Assembly (NCBI GenBank): GCA_903863905.1
Contig: CAIPDT010000033.1
Coordinates: 1-64,000, forward strand
DNA: 64,000 nucleotides
Reading direction: 5' to 3'
Source: an uncultured Methylococcaceae bacterium
GTDB lineage: Bacteria > Pseudomonadota > Gammaproteobacteria > Methylococcales > Methylomonadaceae
The notes beneath the pieces were generated by a model, which had not been told where the DNA came from, searched no databases, and saw nothing but the letters and a program-made list of their open reading frames with translations. The position numbers were made by a program, and so were the translations under genes. Shown here piece after piece: positions 16,839 to 26,697 of the stretch; position 1 is the first letter of the stretch; the number at the start of each line of letters is the position of its first letter.

Positions 16839-19694
16839 ATGATGAGCATTAATAAAGATCAAGATTTTGGTACACCCGCAAGCAAATCCAGTAAATTAGT
16901 CAATTTAGAAATTGATGGTTTTAAAGTATCTGTTCCAGAAGGCACCTCTATTATGCGTGCCGCGGCTTCAATTGGGATCGATATTCCTAAACTGTGTGCG
17001 ACGGATAGTGTTGAACCGTTTGGTTCTTGCCGTCTTTGTGTGGTTCAAATTGAAGGTGGGCGCGGTATGCCAGCTTCTTGTACTACGCCTGCAGCCGAAG
17101 GTTTAAAAGTTGTTACTCAGAATCAAAAACTAGCAGACGTACGTCGCGGTGTTATGGAACTTTATATTTCTGATCACCCGCTTGACTGTTTAACCTGCTC
17201 TTCAAACGGTGATTGTGAATTACAAGACATGGCGGGCGCAGTTGGCTTACGTGAAGTACGTTACAATCCGATTGAAACTCATCTTCATGCGGTTAAAGAC
17301 GAAAGTAACCCTTATTTTAGCTTTGACCCTAGCAAATGTATTGTCTGCTCACGTTGCGTAAGAGCCTGCGAAGAAACCCAAGGTACGTTTGCCTTAACCA
17401 TTGATGGTCGTGGCTTTGACTCTAAAGTATCACCCGGACAAAATGAATCTTTTATGGATTCTGAATGTGTTTCTTGTGGCGCTTGTGTTCAAGCGTGTCC
17501 GACTGCGACTTTAATGGAAAAATCCGTTATTGATCATGGTCAACCTGAGCATGCCATTGTCACTACCTGCGCTTACTGTGGTGTAGGCTGTTCGTTTAGA
17601 GCGGAAATGAAAGGTGAACAAGTTATTCGTATGGTGCCTCATAAGGATGGCAAAGCGAATCATGGTCACTCTTGTGTTAAAGGTCGTTTTGCTTTTGGTT
17701 ACGCAACCCACAAAGATCGTATTACTAAGCCCATGATTCGGGCCAGCATTAAAGATGCTTGGCAAGAAGTCAGTTGGGAAGAAGCTATTAATCATGCGGC
17801 GTCTGAATTAAGACGCATCCAAGCTAAATATGGAAAAGATGCAATTGGTGGTATTACCTCTTCTCGTTGTACAAACGAAGAAGTATATATCATGCAAAAA
17901 CTGATTCGTGCAGGCTTTGGTAATAATAACGTAGATACGTGTGCACGTGTTTGTCACTCACCGACGGGTTATGGCCTCAAACAAACCTTTGGTGAATCAT
18001 CGGGCACTCAGGATTTTGATTCTGTTATGCAAGCCGATGTCATTATTGTGATTGGTGCAAACCCTACTGATGGACACCCTGTTTTTGGTTCACAAATGAA
18101 AAAACGCCTCCGCCAAGGCGCCAAACTTATCGTTGTTGACCCACGTGAAATTGACTTAGTAAAAAATTCACCACATGTCAAAGCGAACCATCATTTAAAA
18201 TTACGTCCAGGTACAAACGTTGCCTTAATTAATGCCTTTTCTCATGTCATCATCACTGAAAATTTGATGGATACCGAGTTTGTTAAAGCGCGTTGTGACC
18301 TAGATTCATTTGCAAAATGGGAAACCTTTATTGCTCAGGAATACAATTCACCTGAAGCATCAGAATCTATCACTGGTGTCCCTGCAACTGAAATAAGAGC
18401 GGCTGCGCGTTTATATGCAACCGCTAAAAATGCAGCCATTTATTACGGCTTAGGTGTTACTGAACATAGCCAAGGCTCTACTATGGTTATTGGTATTGCC
18501 AATATGGCTATGGCAACCGGTAATTTAGGACGTGATGGTGTGGGTGTAAATCCTTTACGTGGCCAAAACAACGTACAAGGGTCTTGTGATATGGGTTCAT
18601 TCCCTCATGAGTTTCCAGGTTATCGTCACGTATCAGATCCAACGACTCATGCGTTGTTTGAAGCGGCATGGCAAGCTGAACTAAGTTCAGAGCCGGGCTT
18701 ACGTATTCCTAATATGTTTGACGCTGCCTTAGACAAGAACTTTATGGGTATTTACTGTGAAGGTGAAGATATTGCCCAGTCAGATCCTGATATTCAACAT
18801 GTTCATGCGGCACTCCGCTCAATGGAATGTGTCATTGTTCAGGATATATTCTTAAATGAAACAGCAAAATTTGCACACGTATTTTTACCAGGAGCATCAT
18901 TCCTAGAAAAATCAGGTACTTTTACGAATGCAGAAAGACGTATTTCACCAGTACGTAAAGTAATGTCACCATTAGCGGGCTATCAAGATTGGGAAGTCAC
19001 TCAGATGCTTGCCAATGCAATGGGCTACCCCATGAACTACAGTGATCCCTCTGAAATTATGGCTGAAATTGCCAGCTTAACACCTACTTTTGCAGGTGTG
19101 AGTTATGAAAAAATTGATCAACTGGGTAGTATCCAATGGCCTTGTTACGATGAAGATTCAATAGGCACACCTATTATGCATGAAGATACCTTTATGCGTG
19201 ACTCAGGTAAAGGGTTATTCATGCTGACAGAATTTATTCAAACAACAGAACGCTCAACCAGTAAGTACCCTCTAATATTGACAACAGGACGTATTCTGTC
19301 TCAATACAACGTAGGCGCTCAAACACGTCGTACTGAGAATAATGCGTGGCATTCTGAAGATCGTTTAGAAATTCATCCACATGATGCAGAAGATCGTGGT
19401 GTAAAAACTGATGACTGGGTGGGTATTAAGAGTCGTGCAGGCGAAACCGTGTTACGTGCTTCAGTAACTGAGCGTGTGCAACCGGGCGTCGTGTATACCA
19501 CCTTCCACTTCCCAGAATCAGGCGCCAATGTCATTACAACCGACAACTCTGATTGGGCGACTAACTGCCCTGAATACAAAGTAACGGCCGTGCAAATTAG
19601 TAAAGTCAATCAACCTTCTGAATGGCAAACAAAATATCAAGCCTTTACAGACACTCAGTTAGATTTGCTGGAGCAAGGTATTAGCAATGGTTAA
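16839..19694 (+). CDS. fdsA: NAD-dependent formate dehydrogenase alpha subunit (molybdo-bis-MGD, Cys active site)
   Basis: N-terminal [2Fe-2S] and ferredoxin cysteines, CAYCGVGCSF, active site DTCARVCHSPTGYGL. Confidence 0.95.
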   Translation: MMSINKDQDFGTPASKSSKLVNLEIDGFKVSVPEGTSIMRAAASIGIDIPKLCATDSVEPFGSCRLCVVQIEGGRGMPASCTTPAAEGLKVVTQNQKLADVRRGVMELYISDHPLDCLTCSSNGDCELQDMAGAVGLREVRYNPIETHLHAVKDESNPYFSFDPSKCIVCSRCVRACEETQGTFALTIDGRGFDSKVSPGQNESFMDSECVSCGACVQACPTATLMEKSVIDHGQPEHAIVTTCAYCGVGCSFRAEMKGEQVIRMVPHKDGKANHGHSCVKGRFAFGYATHKDRITKPMIRASIKDAWQEVSWEEAINHAASELRRIQAKYGKDAIGGITSSRCTNEEVYIMQKLIRAGFGNNNVDTCARVCHSPTGYGLKQTFGESSGTQDFDSVMQADVIIVIGANPTDGHPVFGSQMKKRLRQGAKLIVVDPREIDLVKNSPHVKANHHLKLRPGTNVALINAFSHVIITENLMDTEFVKARCDLDSFAKWETFIAQEYNSPEASESITGVPATEIRAAARLYATAKNAAIYYGLGVTEHSQGSTMVIGIANMAMATGNLGRDGVGVNPLRGQNNVQGSCDMGSFPHEFPGYRHVSDPTTHALFEAAWQAELSSEPGLRIPNMFDAALDKNFMGIYCEGEDIAQSDPDIQHVHAALRSMECVIVQDIFLNETAKFAHVFLPGASFLEKSGTFTNAERRISPVRKVMSPLAGYQDWEVTQMLANAMGYPMNYSDPSEIMAEIASLTPTFAGVSYEKIDQLGSIQWPCYDEDSIGTPIMHEDTFMRDSGKGLFMLTEFIQTTERSTSKYPLILTTGRILSQYNVGAQTRRTENNAWHSEDRLEIHPHDAEDRGVKTDDWVGIKSRAGETVLRASVTERVQPGVVYTTFHFPESGANVITTDNSDWATNCPEYKVTAVQISKVNQPSEWQTKYQAFTDTQLDLLEQGISNG

Positions 19695-19786
19695 TTTTAT
19701 TTAATCTCTGTTAAATCGGACTTAAGTGATAAAGGCTATTTCGAAAATATTTTATAACGCCCAATTTAACCTTTGGGCGTAGTTAA

Positions 19787-20623
19787 ATGATGGATGAATT
19801 ATTATTAGATTTAGGTTGGCCTAGTTATCAAGAAACGACCGTTGATCGATGGAAAGGTAACCTGCATGAACAAGTGCAAGATTATGTAGCCGAAGAAGTA
19901 CCGATTTCTTTAATTTATAATGGCCTACCTCATGTTGTGATGTTGGCAACACCGACTAACCTTGAGGAATTCGCACTTGGGTTCAGCATTACAGAGGGGA
20001 TTATAAAAAACCCACAAGAGCTCATTTCGGCACGGATTTATAACCGCTCCAATGGAATTGAAGTCCAATTAAAGATTCCAGAGCATCGTTTTCAATGCAT
20101 GTCTGGTAAAGGTCGTAATTTAACAGGTCGAACGGGATGTGGACTTTGTGGTGCGAGTACGCTTAAACAAGCCATTCGTCAGCCTAATTCAGTGACAGGA
20201 GAACTTCAGATAACCTCTGAGGACTTATCGATTGCTTTAAACGATCTTAAAAAACACCAAACACTAAACAAGATAACGGGTGCCGTACATGCTGCGGCTT
20301 GGGTAATGCCTGGCCACGGTATAATAGATATAAGAGAAGATGTGGGTAGACACAATGCACTTGATAAGTTAATCGGCTTTTTACTTCGTACCGATAAAGA
20401 CTTATCCGCTGGTTTTGTTGTGGTAACAAGTCGCGCAAGCTATGAGATGGTGCAAAAAACAGCTTGGGTGGGTATTACCCTGTTAGCCGCCATCTCTGCA
20501 CCAACAGGCCTAGCCATTCGCTTAGCTAAGGAAACAGATCTTACTTTAATAGGTTTTGCTCGTGAGAGTCAATATGTTGTTTACACACACCCTCACCGCT
20601 TAACTCATAACTACTATTTGTGA
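19787..20623 (+). CDS. fdhD: Formate dehydrogenase accessory sulfurtransferase FdhD (FdsC)
   Basis: GRTGCGLCGASTLKQAIR, TGAVHAAAW, REDVGRHNALDKLIG. Confidence 0.94.
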   Translation: MMDELLLDLGWPSYQETTVDRWKGNLHEQVQDYVAEEVPISLIYNGLPHVVMLATPTNLEEFALGFSITEGIIKNPQELISARIYNRSNGIEVQLKIPEHRFQCMSGKGRNLTGRTGCGLCGASTLKQAIRQPNSVTGELQITSEDLSIALNDLKKHQTLNKITGAVHAAAWVMPGHGIIDIREDVGRHNALDKLIGFLLRTDKDLSAGFVVVTSRASYEMVQKTAWVGITLLAAISAPTGLAIRLAKETDLTLIGFARESQYVVYTHPHRLTHNYYL

Positions 20624-20653
20624 TAATCAATGAAAATTAAAATACTTATTAGA

Positions 20654-20845
20654 ATGGCCAATGACATTAGTGCGTTTTTTAACGCTGATAGCAACAAAGA
20701 AATTGCTGCTGATGGAGTTGCAAAACACATTTTACGCTCATGGGACCCTAGAATGCGTCATAATATCATTACCTATTGCCAGGAAGATGGTTCTGAATTA
20801 AGCGAATTAGCTAAAACAGCTATCATTAAACTTAGCCAAGGCTAA
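20654..20845 (+). CDS. fdsD: Formate dehydrogenase delta subunit
   Basis: MANDISAFFNADSNKEIAADGVAKHILRSWDPRMRHNIITY; start chosen at the internal Met (ORF opens at 20630). Confidence 0.88.
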   Translation: MANDISAFFNADSNKEIAADGVAKHILRSWDPRMRHNIITYCQEDGSELSELAKTAIIKLSQG

Positions 20846-21026
20846 AACTAACGGTAGTATTTAGTCATACTTACTTCTTTCCAATAAATATTAAATCGGC
20901 TAAAAATAAAATACGTGTTATAACCTTATCAAATCACTACCAAATTTTTAAGGATGCAAGAAGTGCGCTGTATTCTTCAGACTTCTCTTAGTGAACTATT
21001 ATCTAACCATCGACAAGGATTAGCTC

Positions 21027-21254
21027 ATGAAAACAACTGATGAATACAGACAAAAATTGGTGAATGAACTTATTGAACAAAGTGCCAAGATTGATACTTT
21101 AGTTATAAAATATAAGCAAATATCCGATGGACAGCCAATAGAAAACACAGAGCTTGAAGAATTACGCGCTAAACAACAGATAACTACTCACAAGCTACAC
21201 GAACTCGAAAACACCAATAATCATACTTGGGAAAATATTGGAGAAGGTGGCTAA
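21027..21254 (+). CDS. Small hypothetical coiled-coil-like protein
   Basis: 75-aa charged helical ORF with upstream aaggat; no family recognised. Confidence 0.5.
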   Translation: MKTTDEYRQKLVNELIEQSAKIDTLVIKYKQISDGQPIENTELEELRAKQQITTHKLHELENTNNHTWENIGEGG

Positions 21255-21301
21255 CTAACAATATCTATCTATCTATAGCCTAACAGGCGACACTAATAAT
21301 A

Positions 21302-23536
21302 ATGAGTATACCTTCAGAAACAAAAACAGACAGTCGCCTATCCCTGATTTTATTGTTTGCGGGCACATTATTTGTCAGCGCCTCGCTGATGTTCGTCTTA
21401 CAACCTTTGTTTGGGAAGATTCTCTTGCCCTTATTAGGTGGTTCACCGGCTGTTTGGAATACCTGCATGGTGTTTTACCAAACTATTCTATTTTTAGGTT
21501 ATTTATACGCACATTTTGTCTCAACCCGATTTAATTACCACAGACAAATACAGATACACGCTCTTATTATTGTCATCAGCTTTCTCGCTTTACCTCTAGG
21601 ACTCCCTGAAAACACAGTACCGCCGACAGATAATAATCCGACACTCTGGTTATTTTGGACTTTATTTCTATCTATAGGCCTACCATTTTTTGTAGTATCA
21701 ACCACGGCTCCTCTAATTCAAAAATGGTTTGCTAATATTGGTCACAAAACGAGCGACGACCCTTATTTTTTATATGCGGCAAGTAACACTGGGAGTCTTA
21801 TCGCTTTACTTAGCTATCCTTTCTTTCTTGAACCCAATATAGGATTAACGAACCAAAAATTTGACTGGAGTATCGGTTATGTACTGTTATGCCTACTGAT
21901 TGTCAGTTGTGCAATCATCTTGTGGCGCTCTAAAGATATCAAAGTGACATCTAAAGATCATATTAACCTTAATACCCCACTCCCTTTTTCAAAAAAACTC
22001 TACTGGTTAGCCCTGTCCTTTGTGCCTTCTAGCTTACTTTTAGGCTTGACTAACTTTATCAGTACAGACATTGCTTCCGTACCATTACTCTGGATTATTC
22101 CCTTAACCTTATATTTACTGACTTTTGTTCTCGTCTTTTCAAAATGGAATGACTCAATACATCCAGTCATGGTTAAACTACAACCTGTTTTTTTATTACC
22201 TTTTATCGCTTACGCTTTTATAAATCCAGCTGACTTACCTTATTGGGCCTATTTAATTCTACATTTAATCGCGTTTTTCTTTGCGGTTATGGTTTGTCAC
22301 GGTGAACTCGCTAAAAATAGACCTAGCACTCAGCATTTAACCAGTTTTTATCTAATCATGTCTTTTGGCGGTATGCTGGGAGGTATGTTTAATACCTTTG
22401 TAGCCCCCTTTATCTTTAATGGTATTTATGAATACCCGATCATGATTGTTGCCGCTTTATTGCTAAGACCCTGGCCAACACACACACTTAAGAAAGATTT
22501 ATTAATTCAAATTAGCGCACCTGTCATACTCATTTTTATTGGCTGGATTCTTTACATTAAAACTCAAGATCTACTGGCGTATTTTGATATTATCGTTATT
22601 AGTTTAATTCTATTAGCACTTAGCAGTTACTTTCTTAAAAACAAGCCAGTGGCTTTTGCCTTTACTATAGGCACTATTATATTTTTATCGCTCAGTTTAC
22701 ATGGTTTATCATCACATACCTTATATCAAGAACGTTCATTCTTCGGTGTACTTGCAGTACGTGAGAGCACTCTAACCGATAACAAAAATCAACCTGAAAT
22801 CTATCACGAACTTTTTCACGGAACCACTAAACACGGTGCACAACGTCTTTCTGAGGAGTTGGCAACCACCCCCTTAACCTATTACAGTCGCCCTGGCCCA
22901 ATGGGACAACTATTTAAAGAATATGACAGTAGCAATCAAAATTGGACTATCGGTGTTGTTGGCTTAGGTGCAGGTGCTTTAGCCTGTTACGCTAAACCAT
23001 CACAACATTGGACACTCTATGAAATTGATCCACTGGTTGTCGATATCGCCAGAAATACAGATTATTTTAGTTATTTAAAACGTTGCTCTTATGACTCTAC
23101 AATGCGCATAGGAGATGCTCGTTTATCCTTAGAGCACGAACCCGATGGGAAATTTGATTTATTAGTGATGGATGCCTTTAGTTCAGACTCGGTACCCACA
23201 CATTTACTGACTAAAGAAGCCTTAGAGATTTATTTTAAAAAACTAAAGCCTAATGGAATATTAGCTTTTCATATGACAAATCGTCATTTATTACTAAAAA
23301 AAGTATTATCGATTCATGCAGAAAACATGCATTTATCGGCACTCATTCAAGAATTCAAACCCACACAAAATATCCCATTAGTGGTTGATACCGACTGGGT
23401 AGTCATGGCGAAAACGCCTGAAACAATAGCACCGCTTAATGTAAGTCGCCTAGGATACTGGCAAAAAATGCCTTTATATTTTGATATGCAACCATGGACG
23501 GACGATTTTACTAATATTGTAAGTATTTGGAAGTAA
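21302..23536 (+). CDS. Fused membrane/MFS-like transporter and spermidine synthase-like domain protein
   Basis: N-terminal ~12 hydrophobic segments; C-terminal VGLGAGALACYAKPSQHWTLYEIDPLVVDIAR ... FDLLVMDAFSSDSVPTHLLTKEAL. Confidence 0.88.
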   Translation: MSIPSETKTDSRLSLILLFAGTLFVSASLMFVLQPLFGKILLPLLGGSPAVWNTCMVFYQTILFLGYLYAHFVSTRFNYHRQIQIHALIIVISFLALPLGLPENTVPPTDNNPTLWLFWTLFLSIGLPFFVVSTTAPLIQKWFANIGHKTSDDPYFLYAASNTGSLIALLSYPFFLEPNIGLTNQKFDWSIGYVLLCLLIVSCAIILWRSKDIKVTSKDHINLNTPLPFSKKLYWLALSFVPSSLLLGLTNFISTDIASVPLLWIIPLTLYLLTFVLVFSKWNDSIHPVMVKLQPVFLLPFIAYAFINPADLPYWAYLILHLIAFFFAVMVCHGELAKNRPSTQHLTSFYLIMSFGGMLGGMFNTFVAPFIFNGIYEYPIMIVAALLLRPWPTHTLKKDLLIQISAPVILIFIGWILYIKTQDLLAYFDIIVISLILLALSSYFLKNKPVAFAFTIGTIIFLSLSLHGLSSHTLYQERSFFGVLAVRESTLTDNKNQPEIYHELFHGTTKHGAQRLSEELATTPLTYYSRPGPMGQLFKEYDSSNQNWTIGVVGLGAGALACYAKPSQHWTLYEIDPLVVDIARNTDYFSYLKRCSYDSTMRIGDARLSLEHEPDGKFDLLVMDAFSSDSVPTHLLTKEALEIYFKKLKPNGILAFHMTNRHLLLKKVLSIHAENMHLSALIQEFKPTQNIPLVVDTDWVVMAKTPETIAPLNVSRLGYWQKMPLYFDMQPWTDDFTNIVSIWK

Positions 23537-23762
23537 ACATTGGCCTCATCCCACATCATAAAAAGTTTAGATGGCTATAGTTACTATTAACCACTATAAT
23601 GCAATAGTTAGTGGACAGTATTGCCTTTGATGCGAGACTTCTATTTAATAAAGAGTTTTGCATGTTAATCAGCACTTTTCAGAAATTCCATCCGTTTTTT
23701 TCCTTTTTGTGCCCGGTATGATTTGCAATAAAATATTTACATTCATTTATTGAGGACGTTAC

Positions 23763-23969
23763 ATGGCAACAGGTACAGTTAAGTGGTTCAACGAATCTAA
23801 AGGATTCGGTTTTATTTCTCCTAGTGATGGCAGCGCTGATGTATTCGTACATTTTTCTGCAATCGCCAGTGACGGTGGTTACCGTACACTAGCAGAAGGC
23901 CAAGCAGTAAAATATGAAGTAGAATCAGGCCCTAAAGGCCCACAAGCTTCAAATGTAACACCAGCTTAA
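23763..23969 (+). CDS. CspA-family cold-shock protein
   Basis: [34 protein letters not shown]. Confidence 0.98.
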   Translation: MATGTVKWFNESKGFGFISPSDGSADVFVHFSAIASDGGYRTLAEGQAVKYEVESGPKGPQASNVTPA

Positions 23970-24076
23970 GCTGATATTACTTTCTGACACCCAACTCCCT
24001 CTTAATAATAGGCGGAGTTGTGGCATAGCCGGTTTACCCGGCCCATCAACTCACACCTGAATTTAGGATATGTCTT

Positions 24077-24343
24077 TTGAAACGACTTTTTGTAGGAAAC
24101 TTACCTAGCGACGCCACTGAAGCATCTGTAGAAGCTTTATTTTCAGAATTTGGCAAAGTTCGCTCTATCCAACTTGTTGCTGATATTTTTAGTGGTAAAT
24201 GCCGAGGATTTGGCTTTATTGGCATGGAAGGACATGAGGCGCGAGCCGCCATCTCCGCACTTGATGGCAATTTATATTGCGGAAAACCTTTAAAAGTAAA
24301 ATTTGAAGAACCCGCTACCGGTAAAAACGGCAGACGCAATTAA
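24077..24343 (+). CDS. Single-RRM RNA-binding protein
   Basis: KRLFVGNLPSDATEASVEALFSEFG (RNP2) and GKCRGFGFIGM (RNP1). Confidence 0.93.
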   Translation: MKRLFVGNLPSDATEASVEALFSEFGKVRSIQLVADIFSGKCRGFGFIGMEGHEARAAISALDGNLYCGKPLKVKFEEPATGKNGRRN

Positions 24344-24352
24344 AAGCTCTTT

Positions 24353-24371
24353 GGGCGACCCATGGTCGCCC
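24353..24371 (+). terminator. Hairpin after the RRM gene, probable terminator
   Basis: gggcgacc-cat-ggtcgccc; weak downstream T content. Confidence 0.55.
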
Positions 24372-24402
24372 TTCCCTCTCTTACAGTTTCATATAGTCTT
24401 TT

Positions 24403-25260
24403 TTAATTATACCCTCGCTCCTCAAGCAACGCATTATACCCACTTTTGTAATCAGAGTATTGAAACTCATACCCCAACTTTTTTAAACGTTGATTATTGC
24501 AACGTTTATTTTGTATTACATCCTGTTGAACTACTTTAACTGTAGGGCCTAGTATATTCAACTGTTGGGCTAACCAATTCATAACCTCCCACATAGGCGC
24601 CGGATCATCATCACTGGCAATGTAATATGAGTCCATCACACTGCCGGCCAAATGGCTTTCCAATATAAACAGTAGCACACCCACACAATCTTGCTGATGG
24701 ATGCGATTAGTATAATAAGATGGGTACTGTTGTATACTTGGTATTTGGTGAGCAATACGTAATAAATACTCTCGACCTGGCCCATAGATTCCAGAAAAAC
24801 GCACCACTATGTTATGTACACTGGCATCAATCAACCGAATTTCTCCTTGCCTAATAAAATGACTTGTAATGGAATCCGGTTGAGCTATCGTCTGTTCATC
24901 AACCCATTCGCCTTGAGTTTGACCATAGACACTGGTTGATGACACAAAAATCCAGCGTGGACTACTTCCGCCACTCGAAAACACTTCCAGTAGGTTATTA
25001 ATCCCCCTCTCATAAACAGCTTGATAACTGTCTGCAGTTCTACCATCGGGTGAGACAATAAAATACACCACCTCAAAATCAACAGGCAATTCCTTTAACG
25101 AGGTTAACTCTGTAACATCCGCAGCAAAATAGATAAGATCTTCTAAAGCAATAGGAGGCGGATGTCTCTTTAAAGCGACGACAGCATGCCCTTTTGCTAT
25201 TAATTCAAATGCTAATTGGCCACCAATAGAACCACAGCCTACTATTAAAATTTTAGCCAT
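24403..25260 (-). CDS. YeeZ-like NAD(P)-dependent SDR / epimerase family protein
   Basis: MAKILIVGCGSIGGQLAFELIAKGHAVVAL; WIFVSSTSVYGQTQGEWVDE. Confidence 0.85.
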   Translation of the reverse strand: MAKILIVGCGSIGGQLAFELIAKGHAVVALKRHPPPIALEDLIYFAADVTELTSLKELPVDFEVVYFIVSPDGRTADSYQAVYERGINNLLEVFSSGGSSPRWIFVSSTSVYGQTQGEWVDEQTIAQPDSITSHFIRQGEIRLIDASVHNIVVRFSGIYGPGREYLLRIAHQIPSIQQYPSYYTNRIHQQDCVGVLLFILESHLAGSVMDSYYIASDDDPAPMWEVMNWLAQQLNILGPTVKVVQQDVIQNKRCNNQRLKKLGYEFQYSDYKSGYNALLEERGYN

Positions 25261-25272
25261 GATAGCACGTAT

Positions 25273-26676
25273 CTACTTAAGATCATCTTGTGTCAATTGT
25301 GTAAGCAACTTACCTTTATATTCACCCGTTAAGGTTTTCAAAAATGCGACTAAATCATCCAACTCATCAGCCGTTAAGGTTTTATTACGCTGAACTTTAG
25401 CCATTACTTTGACTGCTTCTGCCAAACTAGATGCCGATCCATCATGAAAATAAGGTGCTGTCATTTCAATATTACGTAAGACAGGCACCTTAAATACGTG
25501 ACGATCTTTTTCATCTTTTGTGACATTAAATCTACCTTGATCAGCATCCGTTAATGAGCCGCCTCTCAACATAAAATAATTTTGTTTTACGCCCATCTTT
25601 TCAAAAGACAATCCACCCAGTGCTGGACCACTATGACAAGAAGCACATGTGGTTTTAAATAATTCATAACCTGATTTTTCATTACCTGTCAGAATACTAT
25701 CATTACCGCGCAAATACTGATCAAAACGAGAATTAGGTGTTACTAACGATTCTTCAAAATAAGCAATCGCATCGGTCACCGTATCCATAGTCAAGCCTTG
25801 TTGCGCATATAACGATTCAAATGCTGTCTGATACTCAGGAACTTGCTTTAACTTTTCAATTACCAACTCCCAATTTGCCCCCATTTCTCCTGGATTAGCA
25901 ACAGGTCCAGCCGCTTGTGCGTGTAAATCTTTTGCTCGACCATCCCAAAACTGAGCAACGTTATACATTACGTTATAAACAGTAGGTGAATTAATCGGGC
26001 CTTGCTGTCCATTTATACCCGTGGCGACTTTAGCCTGATCAGTCCCGCCCTTAAGCAAACTATGGCAAGATGCACAACTTAAAGTACCATCACCAGAAAG
26101 CAATGTATCGTGAAAAAGCTTTTGACCCAGTACAACTTTTTTACCATCTAAAGCAACAGTCAACGGCAACGGTTGTATAGGCTCACCTTTTAACGCCTGA
26201 GAAGCTGATTGACTCCATGTTAACTGGCTACGCTCATCTTTAATCCAAGCCAAAATAGTGCGTTGTTCTTCTGCCTCTAATCGGTCATTCCAATGCATAG
26301 AAAGATACAATGCTGGAGGCATACTATTATTAAGAACAACACCTTCTATCCTTGCTAACTGAACAGGAGAAAACTTTTCTGCGCCACTATAAAGCTCTTT
26401 GGTAAGAATCAATCTAGCTGATGCATTTTCAATATCTTTTGCCATTAATTGCTTAGCAATAGGGAAATCAGCATAAATAGGCATCCGCGTCATGCCAGGA
26501 GAATGACAATCAACACATTTATTCTGCAAAATTTTAGTTACTTTTATGAAGTTTGCAGAGCTACCCTCAACACCATTAATCGGCTCATTCTCTCCAGATA
26601 ACCCTAATAAATTAGATAAGGGTAAAGATACAATACCCACAACTAATAGCAAGACGACCAATTTATTTTTCATCAT
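25273..26676 (-). CDS. Cytochrome-c peroxidase/MauG-type protein with extra N-terminal haem-binding domain (3 CXXCH)
   Basis: CVDCH, CASCH and CASCH motifs; KCVDCHSPGMTRMPIYADFP haem_bd-like domain; hydrophobic N-terminal signal/anchor. Confidence 0.9.
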   Translation of the reverse strand: MMKNKLVVLLLVVGIVSLPLSNLLGLSGENEPINGVEGSSANFIKVTKILQNKCVDCHSPGMTRMPIYADFPIAKQLMAKDIENASARLILTKELYSGAEKFSPVQLARIEGVVLNNSMPPALYLSMHWNDRLEAEEQRTILAWIKDERSQLTWSQSASQALKGEPIQPLPLTVALDGKKVVLGQKLFHDTLLSGDGTLSCASCHSLLKGGTDQAKVATGINGQQGPINSPTVYNVMYNVAQFWDGRAKDLHAQAAGPVANPGEMGANWELVIEKLKQVPEYQTAFESLYAQQGLTMDTVTDAIAYFEESLVTPNSRFDQYLRGNDSILTGNEKSGYELFKTTCASCHSGPALGGLSFEKMGVKQNYFMLRGGSLTDADQGRFNVTKDEKDRHVFKVPVLRNIEMTAPYFHDGSASSLAEAVKVMAKVQRNKTLTADELDDLVAFLKTLTGEYKGKLLTQLTQDDLK

Positions 26677-26697
26677 TATTTTGAATATATTTGTGAA

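Noticed and set aside
16839-19694. Selenocysteine formate dehydrogenase
   Set aside because: No in-frame TGA; the active-site motif is CARVCHSPT (Cys).
23991-24042. Small inverted repeats between csp and the RRM gene
   Set aside because: Short arms with no T-tract; could be a weak terminator or leader but not supportable.
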